Position numbers and translations under genes: made by a program. The notes beneath the pieces are model-generated. The model searched no databases and was not told where the DNA came from. It was given only the letters and a program-made list of their open reading frames with translations. Below are positions 14,145 to 20,103 of a stretch of 20,103 bases of DNA, in pieces. Source of the DNA: an uncultured Collinsella sp. GTDB lineage: Bacteria > Actinomycetota > Coriobacteriia > Coriobacteriales > Coriobacteriaceae. The first letter of the stretch is position 1, and each line of letters begins with the position of its first letter. Location of the stretch: positions 1 through 20,103 of the forward strand of contig CABRGB010000030.1 in the NCBI GenBank assembly GCA_902470345.1, in the 5' to 3' direction.

Positions 14145-15514
14145 TTACTTTTTGTCGAAACGACCATAGAGCGCAAACGAGAGCGCCGCAGAGATAACCC
14201 AAGTCAAAGCGATGCAGACGACAATCATGATCAGGTTCATGGGATTGCCGCTTGGATCGGCATAAACGGGCAACGAGGTAATGCCGGGCATAACAAAGCC
14301 GAAGCACTTTGCGCCGAGAACAACGGTAAGCGCACCGCCAATGCCATCCGCAATCATCGCAGCGATGAGCGGAGTCCTGTTAGGAACCTGACGGTAAACA
14401 AGGCGGGCTCGGAAATTCCCATAAATGCTGAGAAGGCGCACGTCATTGCAGCGGACTTGAGCTTTTCGTCGGTCATGCGCAGGGCTGCACCAAAAGACGC
14501 ACCGCTTTCGGCGAGGTTATGGCAGAAAGAGATCGGGAGCAGATAGTCATACCCAAGCGTTGCGATATTGGAAATCTGGATAGGGCTCGTTGACTGATGC
14601 ATGCCGAAGAGCACGATAAGCGGCATAAAGAAGCCCAGCAGAAAACCGGCAACGGGGCCTAACGTCGAGAATAGCCAAACGATACCGTTGGCAAGACCAA
14701 GACCGCACCAGGCACCAATCGGAGCGAGCACAAACAGGTTGACGGGAATCACGATAGCAAGGGAGAGCGCCGGAACGACAACGAGCTTAAAAAGATCCGG
14801 CACGACTTTGTCGATTGCACGATATACAAAAGACAAGCCAATGACGCCAAAGATAACCGGGAACACGGAATCGGCGTAGCTAAAAATCGGCACCGCAAAA
14901 CCGAACAGCGCAAGGGGCGTCTCGCCCGTACCGACAGCGTTGACAATGGTCGGGTACATCAGCGATCCGGCAACACAAAGCGCAAGCGAACGGTTGACCC
15001 GGAACTTATCAGCTGTAGACATTGCCAGCAAAAACGGCAAGAAGTAGAACGGGATATCCGAAATCATATTGAATATCGCAAAGTCGCCGGCACCCGTGTC
15101 GATTCCAAAAGCCGCGATAGCAGCCAGGATGCCCTTTACGATGCCTCCCGCCACCAGTGCGGGAATGATAGCGGAAAAGATGCCGGTGATGATATCGAAT
15201 ACGCGAGCCGAACCTTTTTGGAGCTCAGGCTGCTCGGCGTCGGCGGAGACCTCGCCACCCATCCTGTCACCTAGCATGGGCTCCAATTCGTCATATACCG
15301 ACCCCACGCTGGCGCCGATGATAACTTGCCACTGTCCGTCTTTAACCTGCGCGCCCAAGGCGCCGTCAAGCGTCTTAAGGGCCTCCAGGTCTGCCTTGCT
15401 ATCGTCCTTCAGGTTGAATCTGAGCCTTGTAATGCAGTGCGTTGCCATAACAACGTTATCGGCGCCGCCCACGAGCTCGAGGACACGAGCGGCCAGTTCC
15501 TTCTTGTCTGCCAC
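14145..15514 (-). pseudogene. PTS beta-glucoside EIIBC, frameshifted
   Basis: The gene encodes a beta-glucoside-type PTS permease with an EIIB domain (phosphorylated Cys27 in MATHCITRLRF, numbered from GTG 15514) and an EIIC domain with about ten membrane helices and FGMHQSTSPIQ. No EIIA domain is present. Near 14395 the frame breaks: frame one reads GISEPALFTVR and then LTGLRSSLR with TGA at 14354-14356. The adjacent frame restores a normal ending, PNRTPLIAAMIADGIGGALTVVLGAKCFGFVMPG, to TAA at 14145. One missing base next to the AGGTTCCT stretch explains it; repaired, the protein would be about 456 residues, normal for EIIBC. No canonical slippery heptamer is present. It lies 11 bases after the GH1 gene in one operon. 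Start GTG 15514 follows TAGGAG; GTG 15523 is too close to it. Confidence 0.88.
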
Positions 15515-15525
15515 GACAATCACTC

Positions 15526-17004
15526 CTACCCAAGATCCTCGCCATTAGTGGCGATACATTTCTGATACCAATAGAAAGAGTCTTTACGCGAGCGCTCCGC
15601 AGTGCCGTTGCCGCAATTATCCAGATCGACATAGATAAGCCCGTAGCGCTTGTCCATCGTAAGAGGACCGCAGGCAACAAGGTCAATGAATCCCCAGATC
15701 ATGTATCCGCGCACGTCAACGCCATCGATCACCGCTTCTTTAAGGCACTTTATGTGCTGGCGCAAATAATCGATTCGATACTCGTCGTGGATGCTGCCAT
15801 CCTCCTCGACTACATCAGATGTACCGAGGCCGTTCTCGGCGATATACAGAGGCAGCCCATAGCGGTCATACATCTGGTTAAGGGTAACCCTCAGGCCAAT
15901 GGGATCGAGCTGCCAGCCCCACTCACTCGTCTCGAGATAAGGGTTCTTGTTTGCCATGACCAGATTACCCGCAGTCTTCTCCCATCCCTGATCGCAGGTG
16001 GATACCTGGGAAAAGTAGTACGAAAAGGCCAGGAAGTCGACCGTGTTGCGAGCGATGAGCTCTTCATCGCCCGGTTCCATTTGAATCTCGATATCACACG
16101 CATCGAAATAGCGATTCATATAAGCGGGGTATTTTCCACGAGCCATCACGTCCGTATAGAACCAGTTGGAATACTGGTCGTCGTGAATAGCCTGCATGTT
16201 ATCTTCGGGACGGCAGGTGGCGGGATACGTACAGAATCGAGCGATCATGCCGCCAACGGGAGTATCGGGCGAAAGACGATGGACAATCTCGACGGCACGC
16301 GCATTGGCAACGAACTCGTGGTGCAGGCACTGGAAGATGGCTCGATCGAAGTTCTCCCCCTCTTCGTCTTTGACCAGACAGACCCCGTCCCAAGGCGAAA
16401 AACGCGCTGCATTGAACTCGTTAAAAGGCAGCCAGAAATCGACCAGATCGCCCAATTCCGTAACGATTGTCTCGACATAGCGGGCGAAGAAATCAATCGT
16501 CTTGCGATTCTTCCATCCCCCATATGTGGTGACAAGATTTACCGGGATGTCATAGTGGAGCATGGTGACGAAGGTTTTAATGCCGTGCTTTTTGCACTCA
16601 CCCAGCATGCTTCGATACCACTCGATGCCTTCGCGGTTAGGCTCAAGATCATCTCCGTTAGGATAGATTCGGCTCCAGCAAATAGAGGTGCGGAACAGCT
16701 TGAGGCCCATCTCCGCAAAAAGCGCGATGTCCTCACGGTAGTGATGATAGAAGTCGTTACCGCGCCTAAACGGGTAGAACTCAACACCATCATCTGCGAG
16801 AGCGTTCATTAGTTCGTCATGGCAGAAGGGGTTGTTTTGATGCTTGTCCTCAATCTGGTCATGAGTCCAGGTACCATCCAGCCATCGACAATCCTGCGTC
16901 GACTTTCCCTTTCCGCCCTCATTCCAGGCGCCATCGGCCTGCGAGCACGATATGGCTCCGCCCCATAAAAAGTCGGAGTCAAACCCATGTTTTAACTTAC
17001 TCAT
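15526..17004 (-). CDS. GH1 6-phospho-beta-glucosidase
   Basis: A 492-residue glycoside hydrolase family 1 enzyme. It is expected to hydrolyse 6-phospho-beta-glucosides, such as phosphorylated cellobiose or arbutin-type sugars, after PTS uptake. The N-terminal FLWGGAISCSQADGAWNEGGKG is the GH1 entry motif. The acid/base residue is E196 in WLPFNEFN and the nucleophile E390 in YIAENGLG. The C-terminal DKRYGLIYVD and KDSFYWYQK match the phosphate-binding region of phospho-glucosidases and support the 6-phospho specificity. ATG at 17004 follows AAGGAGG; the in-frame extension to 17076 has none. It is first in the operon, with EIIBC next, under the likely control of the divergent AraC protein. Its stop lies only 11 bases before the EIIBC start. 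Confidence 0.94.
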   Translation of the reverse strand: MSKLKHGFDSDFLWGGAISCSQADGAWNEGGKGKSTQDCRWLDGTWTHDQIEDKHQNNPFCHDELMNALADDGVEFYPFRRGNDFYHHYREDIALFAEMGLKLFRTSICWSRIYPNGDDLEPNREGIEWYRSMLGECKKHGIKTFVTMLHYDIPVNLVTTYGGWKNRKTIDFFARYVETIVTELGDLVDFWLPFNEFNAARFSPWDGVCLVKDEEGENFDRAIFQCLHHEFVANARAVEIVHRLSPDTPVGGMIARFCTYPATCRPEDNMQAIHDDQYSNWFYTDVMARGKYPAYMNRYFDACDIEIQMEPGDEELIARNTVDFLAFSYYFSQVSTCDQGWEKTAGNLVMANKNPYLETSEWGWQLDPIGLRVTLNQMYDRYGLPLYIAENGLGTSDVVEEDGSIHDEYRIDYLRQHIKCLKEAVIDGVDVRGYMIWGFIDLVACGPLTMDKRYGLIYVDLDNCGNGTAERSRKDSFYWYQKCIATNGEDLG

Positions 17005-17060
17005 TTGCCCTCCTTGATCGGATGCTCCAGCGGATAACCCAATACTAGGAAGAACAAGAT

Positions 17061-17077
17061 GCATAAGATATCGCATA
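17061..17077. promoter_or_regulatory. Possible AraC-type direct repeat in the beta-glucoside intergenic region
   Basis: GCATA occurs at 17061-17065 and again at 17073-17077, within GCATAAGATATCGCATAGAG. A twelve-base period could seat the two HTH units of an AraC protein. The motif is short, so this is tentative. Confidence 0.25.
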
Positions 17078-17085
17078 GAGCGCGT

Positions 17086-17113
17086 TTGTTTATAACATTT
17101 TTTTAGATATAAT
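17086..17113 (+). promoter_or_regulatory. Promoter of the AraC-family gene
   Basis: TTGTTT (17086-17091) and a perfect TATAAT (17108-17113) are 16 bases apart, in an AT-rich patch 45 bases before the ATG. This is the best sigma-70-type match in the window. Confidence 0.65.
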
Positions 17114-17157
17114 ACCGTTTAAGGCATCGATTCTACCGTTCACCCCTGGAGCACCCC

Positions 17158-18150
17158 ATGGATTCGAATCTCAAACAGCTGCTCTATACGCATACCGAGA
17201 CCGAAGAGTGGCATCGCACGCATCCAGGAGAGCTCAGCCCGCGATATAACAGGGTGGAAACCACAACCATTAACGGCGAAGAGGTCTATCTGTTTGATTG
17301 GAAAGAAACTCTCGACGAAAACCCCGTGGGCCTTATCAAGGAGTCGCGCTTTACCGATATTCCTCCTCATATCAATCGGGATATGGAGCTTAACTACGTG
17401 TACGACGGCGTCTGCACGTTTATCGTCAACGGACGGCGACTACTCCTTAAAAAGGGCGACGTGCTCATTTGCAACACCGGCGTAGTCAGAAGCGTTCCAT
17501 ACGTTAAGGGCGAGCATGATATCGTCATTTCGATCGTCTTCAAAAAAGAAATGTTCGATTCGTTGTTCCTGAGCCAGCTACCCGGCGCGTCACCATTAAC
17601 GAATCTTCTATTTGATTTTGTGTCCAAAAACCGCGAGGCCCGAAAATATCTCATTCTTCCAGAGGAATACGCCCGACATGCGCGACGCCTCATCGAGATG
17701 CTCTTTATCGAATATCACTTTAAAGATGCCTATTCCAATGAACTCATGAGGCACCTCGCCGTCAGCCTATTCCTTGTTCTCATTCGAGGACTGTACCGAC
17801 GCTCCGCAACTGATAACCAGGCGATCATGTCGGACGAACGCATCGTGTCGATTCTGAATCATATTGAGCGAAGCTACGGCGACTGCACACTCGAAAGCAT
17901 TGCGAGCGATACGGGTTATAGCACCAGCTATCTCAGCAGCTTGATCAAGCAAAAAACCGGCAAAACGTTTTCGCAAATCAAGCTCAACCAGCAGCTCACA
18001 GAGGCGGCATATCTTCTCAATAACACCGAGCGCAGCGTGCAGTATGTAGCCCGAAAAGTCGGCATCTCCAACATGTCATTCTTTTACTCAAAATTTAAAG
18101 AAGCATTCGGCGAAACGCCAGGTGCGTTCAGGACGCATCGGTCTAATTAA
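17158..18150 (+). CDS. AraC-family transcriptional regulator with cupin sensor domain
   Basis: A 330-residue regulator. Residues about 45-125 form a cupin/AraC-type ligand-binding domain (PHINRDMELNYVYDGVCTFIVNGRRLLLKKGDVLICNTGVVRS). Residues about 225-328 hold two helix-turn-helix units: CTLESIASDTGYSTSYLSSLIKQKTGKTFSQ, then QYVARKVGISNMSFFYSKFKEAFGETPGAFR, the AraC signature. ATG at 17158 follows GGAG by six bases. It is divergent from the GH1-EIIBC operon, 153 bases away, so it is the probable activator responding to a beta-glucoside or its phosphate. Several AT-rich and rarer codons (AAT, ATA) give this gene lower GC than its flanks. It converges on the CPBP gene with an 8-base gap. Family is certain; the ligand is inferred. 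Confidence 0.94.
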   Translation: MDSNLKQLLYTHTETEEWHRTHPGELSPRYNRVETTTINGEEVYLFDWKETLDENPVGLIKESRFTDIPPHINRDMELNYVYDGVCTFIVNGRRLLLKKGDVLICNTGVVRSVPYVKGEHDIVISIVFKKEMFDSLFLSQLPGASPLTNLLFDFVSKNREARKYLILPEEYARHARRLIEMLFIEYHFKDAYSNELMRHLAVSLFLVLIRGLYRRSATDNQAIMSDERIVSILNHIERSYGDCTLESIASDTGYSTSYLSSLIKQKTGKTFSQIKLNQQLTEAAYLLNNTERSVQYVARKVGISNMSFFYSKFKEAFGETPGAFRTHRSN

Positions 18151-18158
18151 AGGCGTTA

Positions 18159-19073
18159 TTACTCAGACCGATCAGCTTCGCGCGACACGGGAATGCGCAA
18201 TCGAAGCAGCGAGCGCATCGCCTCTACCAGTACAAAGCCGACGATGGCAACCGTGACCGCCACGTCGAGCGGCGTGTTCACAAACCACAGCAGGCCCATG
18301 AGGTACGACCCGGCGTTAAAGGCAAAGTGCAGCAGGATCGTGTAGCGGAGCTTTCCAGTGGTCACGAGTACCCAGCCAAAGACCAGACCGGCGGCGCCGG
18401 CGTAGCAGCCCTGCACCCAGTTCATATGCATAAAGCCAAAGACCGCCGCCTGCAGCACAATCGCCGCGGCGACGCCCCAGGTACTCGGGGCCGCCCAGGG
18501 CACCATGGCGACGTCTTGCGCCCGTGCGCGACGCCGGCGTTTCCAGAGCGGACGGCACTGCGGGTTAAATGCTCGGAGCGAAAACTCAAAGATGATGCCG
18601 CGCACCAGCAGTTCCTCGCAAAACGGAGCGCCGAGCACCGTGGTCAGGACGGCCAGATAGCTCGTGTCGCCCATGCCCGTCTCCTCGACAAGTTCGCTGT
18701 AATCGGCCGCCGCCCCGGGTAACAGCGACAGCACAGCGTCGGTCACGTAGCCAACGACCACCTGCAGGGCAAGGCCGATCACGATAACGCAGGCGATGCG
18801 TTTCCACGCCCCACGCGCTCCCCCGCCAAGCGGGCGCTCGCCCTGCCAGCGCGCCATAAACGAGCGCGGCCACAAATAACGCCACCACAGCAGCGCCATC
18901 AAAAACGACGCCGTCTGAGCGGCAGCCTGGAACCATTGGATATCGAGATTGTCGATCGGATAGCCCGTCAGCACCGATACGGCATCGAGAACTGAAAACA
19001 GAACCACGCTCAGGGCTATATCGGCAGCGACAACGCCAAAACAGGCAAGCGCCCAAATCATCGCATTGAGCAT
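18159..19073 (-). CDS. CPBP family intramembrane metalloprotease
   Basis: A 304-residue polytopic membrane protein with about seven or eight hydrophobic segments. The three CPBP (CAAX protease / bacteriocin-processing) motifs are all present: EELLVR with E153, E154 and R158; FGFMHMNW with H216; and LLHFAFN with H249 and N253. These glutamates and histidines coordinate the active-site metal in this family. In bacteria such proteins act in bacteriocin self-immunity or membrane-protein processing; no bacteriocin gene is nearby. ATG at 19073 follows GAGGAGG; the longer in-frame extension to 19448 lies over the antitoxin gene and has no ribosome site. An Arg-rich loop (KRRRRARAQD, residues 178-187) lies between motifs 1 and 2 and is probably cytoplasmic. 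Confidence 0.93.
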   Translation of the reverse strand: MLNAMIWALACFGVVAADIALSVVLFSVLDAVSVLTGYPIDNLDIQWFQAAAQTASFLMALLWWRYLWPRSFMARWQGERPLGGGARGAWKRIACVIVIGLALQVVVGYVTDAVLSLLPGAAADYSELVEETGMGDTSYLAVLTTVLGAPFCEELLVRGIIFEFSLRAFNPQCRPLWKRRRRARAQDVAMVPWAAPSTWGVAAAIVLQAAVFGFMHMNWVQGCYAGAAGLVFGWVLVTTGKLRYTILLHFAFNAGSYLMGLLWFVNTPLDVAVTVAIVGFVLVEAMRSLLRLRIPVSREADRSE

Positions 19074-19124
19074 GCCAACCTCCTCAAAACCGTTCCCTAG
19101 TTCTACCACAACTCGGCAGAGAGC

Positions 19125-19155
19125 TGATCCCATGGGGACGGAGGAAAACGGATCA
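19125..19155 (+). repeat. Single REP-like copy after the antitoxin gene
   Basis: This 31-base unit differs from the left arm at 2610-2640 by one base (CCCATGGGG for CCCTTGGGG). It has terminal TGATCC/GGATCA and the GGGGACGG core. It begins one base after the antitoxin stop codon (minus-strand sense), in the gap before the CPBP gene. Confidence 0.8.
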
Positions 19156-19156
19156 C

Positions 19157-19357
19157 TTATTGATGAGAATCGGGCGCAGTGCCAAAGGCCCCGCTGGGCG
19201 AAATGTCGAACGGAAAGGTGCCGCAGCGATTGAACGCGGCGATAAACATGCGGATAGCGTTGGACGGCGTGGTGCCTACGAGCTGGGTTGCCGCCGCGAA
19301 GGCCGCCTTTTCCTCGGGCAAGACCTTCGCGACAACCGGGGTCATGTGTTCTGCCAT
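19157..19357 (-). CDS. Orphan RelB/DinJ-family antitoxin-like protein
   Basis: A 66-residue protein. The N-terminus MAEHMTPVVAKVLPEEKAAFAAA and the helix TTPSNAIRMFIAAF, followed by GTFPFDI, match the RelB/DinJ family: a ribbon-helix-helix DNA-binding part and the conserved PFD segment. ATG at 19357 follows AAGGAAG; the frame stays open to 19432 but with no ribosome site. DinJ-type antitoxins normally precede a RelE/YafQ toxin by a few bases, yet here the next 83 bases hold only a repeat and then the CPBP start, so no toxin is present downstream. The short C-terminal tail (SPSGAFGTAPDSHQ) may lack a full toxin-binding segment. The gene may be a remnant or a stand-alone repressor. Family likely; function unknown. 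Confidence 0.8.
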   Translation of the reverse strand: MAEHMTPVVAKVLPEEKAAFAAATQLVGTTPSNAIRMFIAAFNRCGTFPFDISPSGAFGTAPDSHQ

Positions 19358-19471
19358 GGCGCTTCCTTTTTGAAACGACGGTGGTGCGGATAGATGCGGG
19401 CCACGCGGCTGGGCGACGGGCTGTGAAGGCAACCCGATTGGCCCGCATCTGGAGTTTGTTTCTACGGCGTT

Positions 19472-19516
19472 GGTATTACTTGGTATTCCTAAGTATTACC
19501 CCGCAGATAGAATACC
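19472..19516. promoter_or_regulatory. Inverted-repeat array upstream of the antitoxin gene
   Basis: GGTATTACTT (19472-19481) faces AAGTATTACC (19491-19500) with one mismatch. A second pair, GGTATTC (19482-19488) and GAATACC (19510-19516), interleaves with it. The array lies 115-160 bases before the antitoxin ATG. Such AT-rich palindromes are typical of RelB/DinJ autoregulatory operators, so this may be its own binding site. Confidence 0.5.
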
Positions 19517-19521
19517 ATACC

Positions 19522-19552
19522 CGACCCCATGGGAACGGAGAAAAACGGATCA
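19522..19552 (+). repeat. Diverged REP-like copy before the antitoxin
   Basis: A 31-base copy in the same orientation as 19125-19155, with four differences (for example GGGAACGG for GGGGACGG). It lies 20 bases after the stop of the ABC ATPase gene. Together the two copies bracket the antitoxin gene and its operator region. Confidence 0.7.
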
Positions 19553-19572
19553 TTTTGTTGCTGAGTAAGTAT

Positions 19573-20103
19573 TTAGAGCGTAATGATGTCCGAGATATTG
19601 AGGGCCCGAGCGTCAGCGGCATCGTGTGTGGCAAGCAACAGCATGCGGCCGTCGAGCAAGTCGAGCACGACCTCGGCGCATGCGTCGCGCGCAGCGGTAT
19701 CTAAGCCGGTAAAAGGCTCGTCCAGAATCACCGCGTCGCCCGGACACAGCAGGGCTCGGGCGATCTCGACGCGACGGCGCTGCCCGCCTGAGAGCTCGGC
19801 CACACGAGCATGTACATCGACCCCCGGCACCAGCAGGCGCAGCAGGGCTGCGGCGCTCGAGGCGTCCACGCGCGCGTCGGCGCACACCAGCACGTTATCC
19901 AAAGCCGAGGCGCCCTCTACCAGGCGCACATCCTGAAACACCATGGAGCACGGCACGCACTCCCCCGCCGCCAGCGCAAGCAACGTCGACTTGCCCGCAC
20001 CCGAGGCGCCCATCACGCAGGTGCGCCCACCGGCGGGCACGCGAAGCACCAGCCTGTCGAGCGCCGGCGCCCAGGGCGCACGATCGCCCACGGCAAGCGC
20101 AAG
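19573..20103 (-). CDS. ABC transporter ATP-binding protein, 5' end cut by window edge
   Basis: The frame continues upstream beyond 20103 (LALAVGDRAPW), so the N-terminus is missing. The visible 176 residues hold all core ABC motifs: Walker A GASGAGKST, Q-loop MVFQDVRLV, signature LSGGQRRRVE, Walker B AVILDEPFTGLD and H-loop THD. The VFQDxRL pattern and short C-terminus resemble nitrate/sulfonate/thiamine-precursor importers, but the substrate cannot be read from the ATPase alone. Only about 15 residues separate Walker A from the Q-loop, where the family usually has about 35-40, so the strand pair that normally carries the G-D-G turn is shortened. TAA at 19573 is followed by the diverged repeat. 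A permease is expected to the right. Confidence 0.9.
   Translation of the reverse strand, partial: LALAVGDRAPWAPALDRLVLRVPAGGRTCVMGASGAGKSTLLALAAGECVPCSMVFQDVRLVEGASALDNVLVCADARVDASSAAALLRLLVPGVDVHARVAELSGGQRRRVEIARALLCPGDAVILDEPFTGLDTAARDACAEVVLDLLDGRMLLLATHDAADARALNISDIITL

Noticed and set aside
14385..14400. Programmed -1 frameshift in EIIBC
   Set aside because: The junction AGGTTCCTAA lacks an X-XXY-YYZ slippery heptamer and no downstream pseudoknot is evident; a simple indel is more economical.
18137..18172. Terminator between the AraC and CPBP genes
   Set aside because: ATCGGTCT and AGACCGAT pair over 8 bp but with a 20-base loop and no T-run, and they lie inside both coding ends; too weak to call.

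Overview
The window is high-GC, densely coding bacterial chromosome with strong Shine-Dalgarno sites and short gaps. The gene set includes a phage-holin-family membrane protein, a TrpR-like YerC/YecD protein, a YgiQ radical SAM protein, a PTS beta-glucoside locus and a FucO-type dehydrogenase. It suggests a gut actinomycete of the Coriobacteriia, most likely Collinsella or a relative. That placement is inference from gene content and composition, not from a marker gene. I see no rRNA, tRNA, CRISPR array, complete insertion sequence or prophage.

Layout, left to right. (1) 1-2525 (minus): most of an AddB/RexB-like PD-(D/E)XK nuclease running off the left edge. (2) 2745-3044 (minus): a TrpR-like YerC/YecD regulator, with a hairpin terminator and a paired REP-like repeat downstream. 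(3) 3368-3733 (plus): a small four-helix membrane protein. (4) 3870-4298 (minus) and 4551-5489 (plus): a four-cysteine Rrf2 regulator divergent from cysK, then mnmA at 5671-6771. This forms a sulfur block: cysteine synthesis, tRNA thiolation and a probable Fe-S sensor. (5) 6780-8153 (minus): an HTH protein fused to a HipA-like kinase. (6) 8292-9320 (minus): an M42 aminopeptidase. (7) 9440-9568: a 129-nt nested inverted repeat. (8) 9575-10741 (minus): fucO, followed by a YoaK/DUF1275 membrane protein at 10907-11623. (9) 11877-14018 (plus): YgiQ-family radical SAM protein with basic low-complexity ends. (10) 14145-17004 (minus): a beta-glucoside operon (6-phospho-beta-glucosidase, then PTS EIIBC) with a divergent AraC regulator at 17158-18150. 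The EIIBC gene carries a one-base frameshift. (11) 18159-19073 (minus): a CPBP intramembrane protease. (12) 19157-19357 (minus): an orphan RelB/DinJ-like antitoxin between two direct copies of the REP-like repeat. (13) 19573-20103 (minus): the C-terminal part of an ABC ATPase running off the right edge.

The main points for a second look are the single-polypeptide HTH-HipA kinase with a palindrome at its own promoter, the dispersed REP-like family with a GGGACGG core, the orphan antitoxin bracketed by that repeat, the long nested inverted repeat after fucO, the frameshifted EIIBC, and leader hairpins before mnmA and cysK. Most other genes are ordinary housekeeping or catabolic genes.
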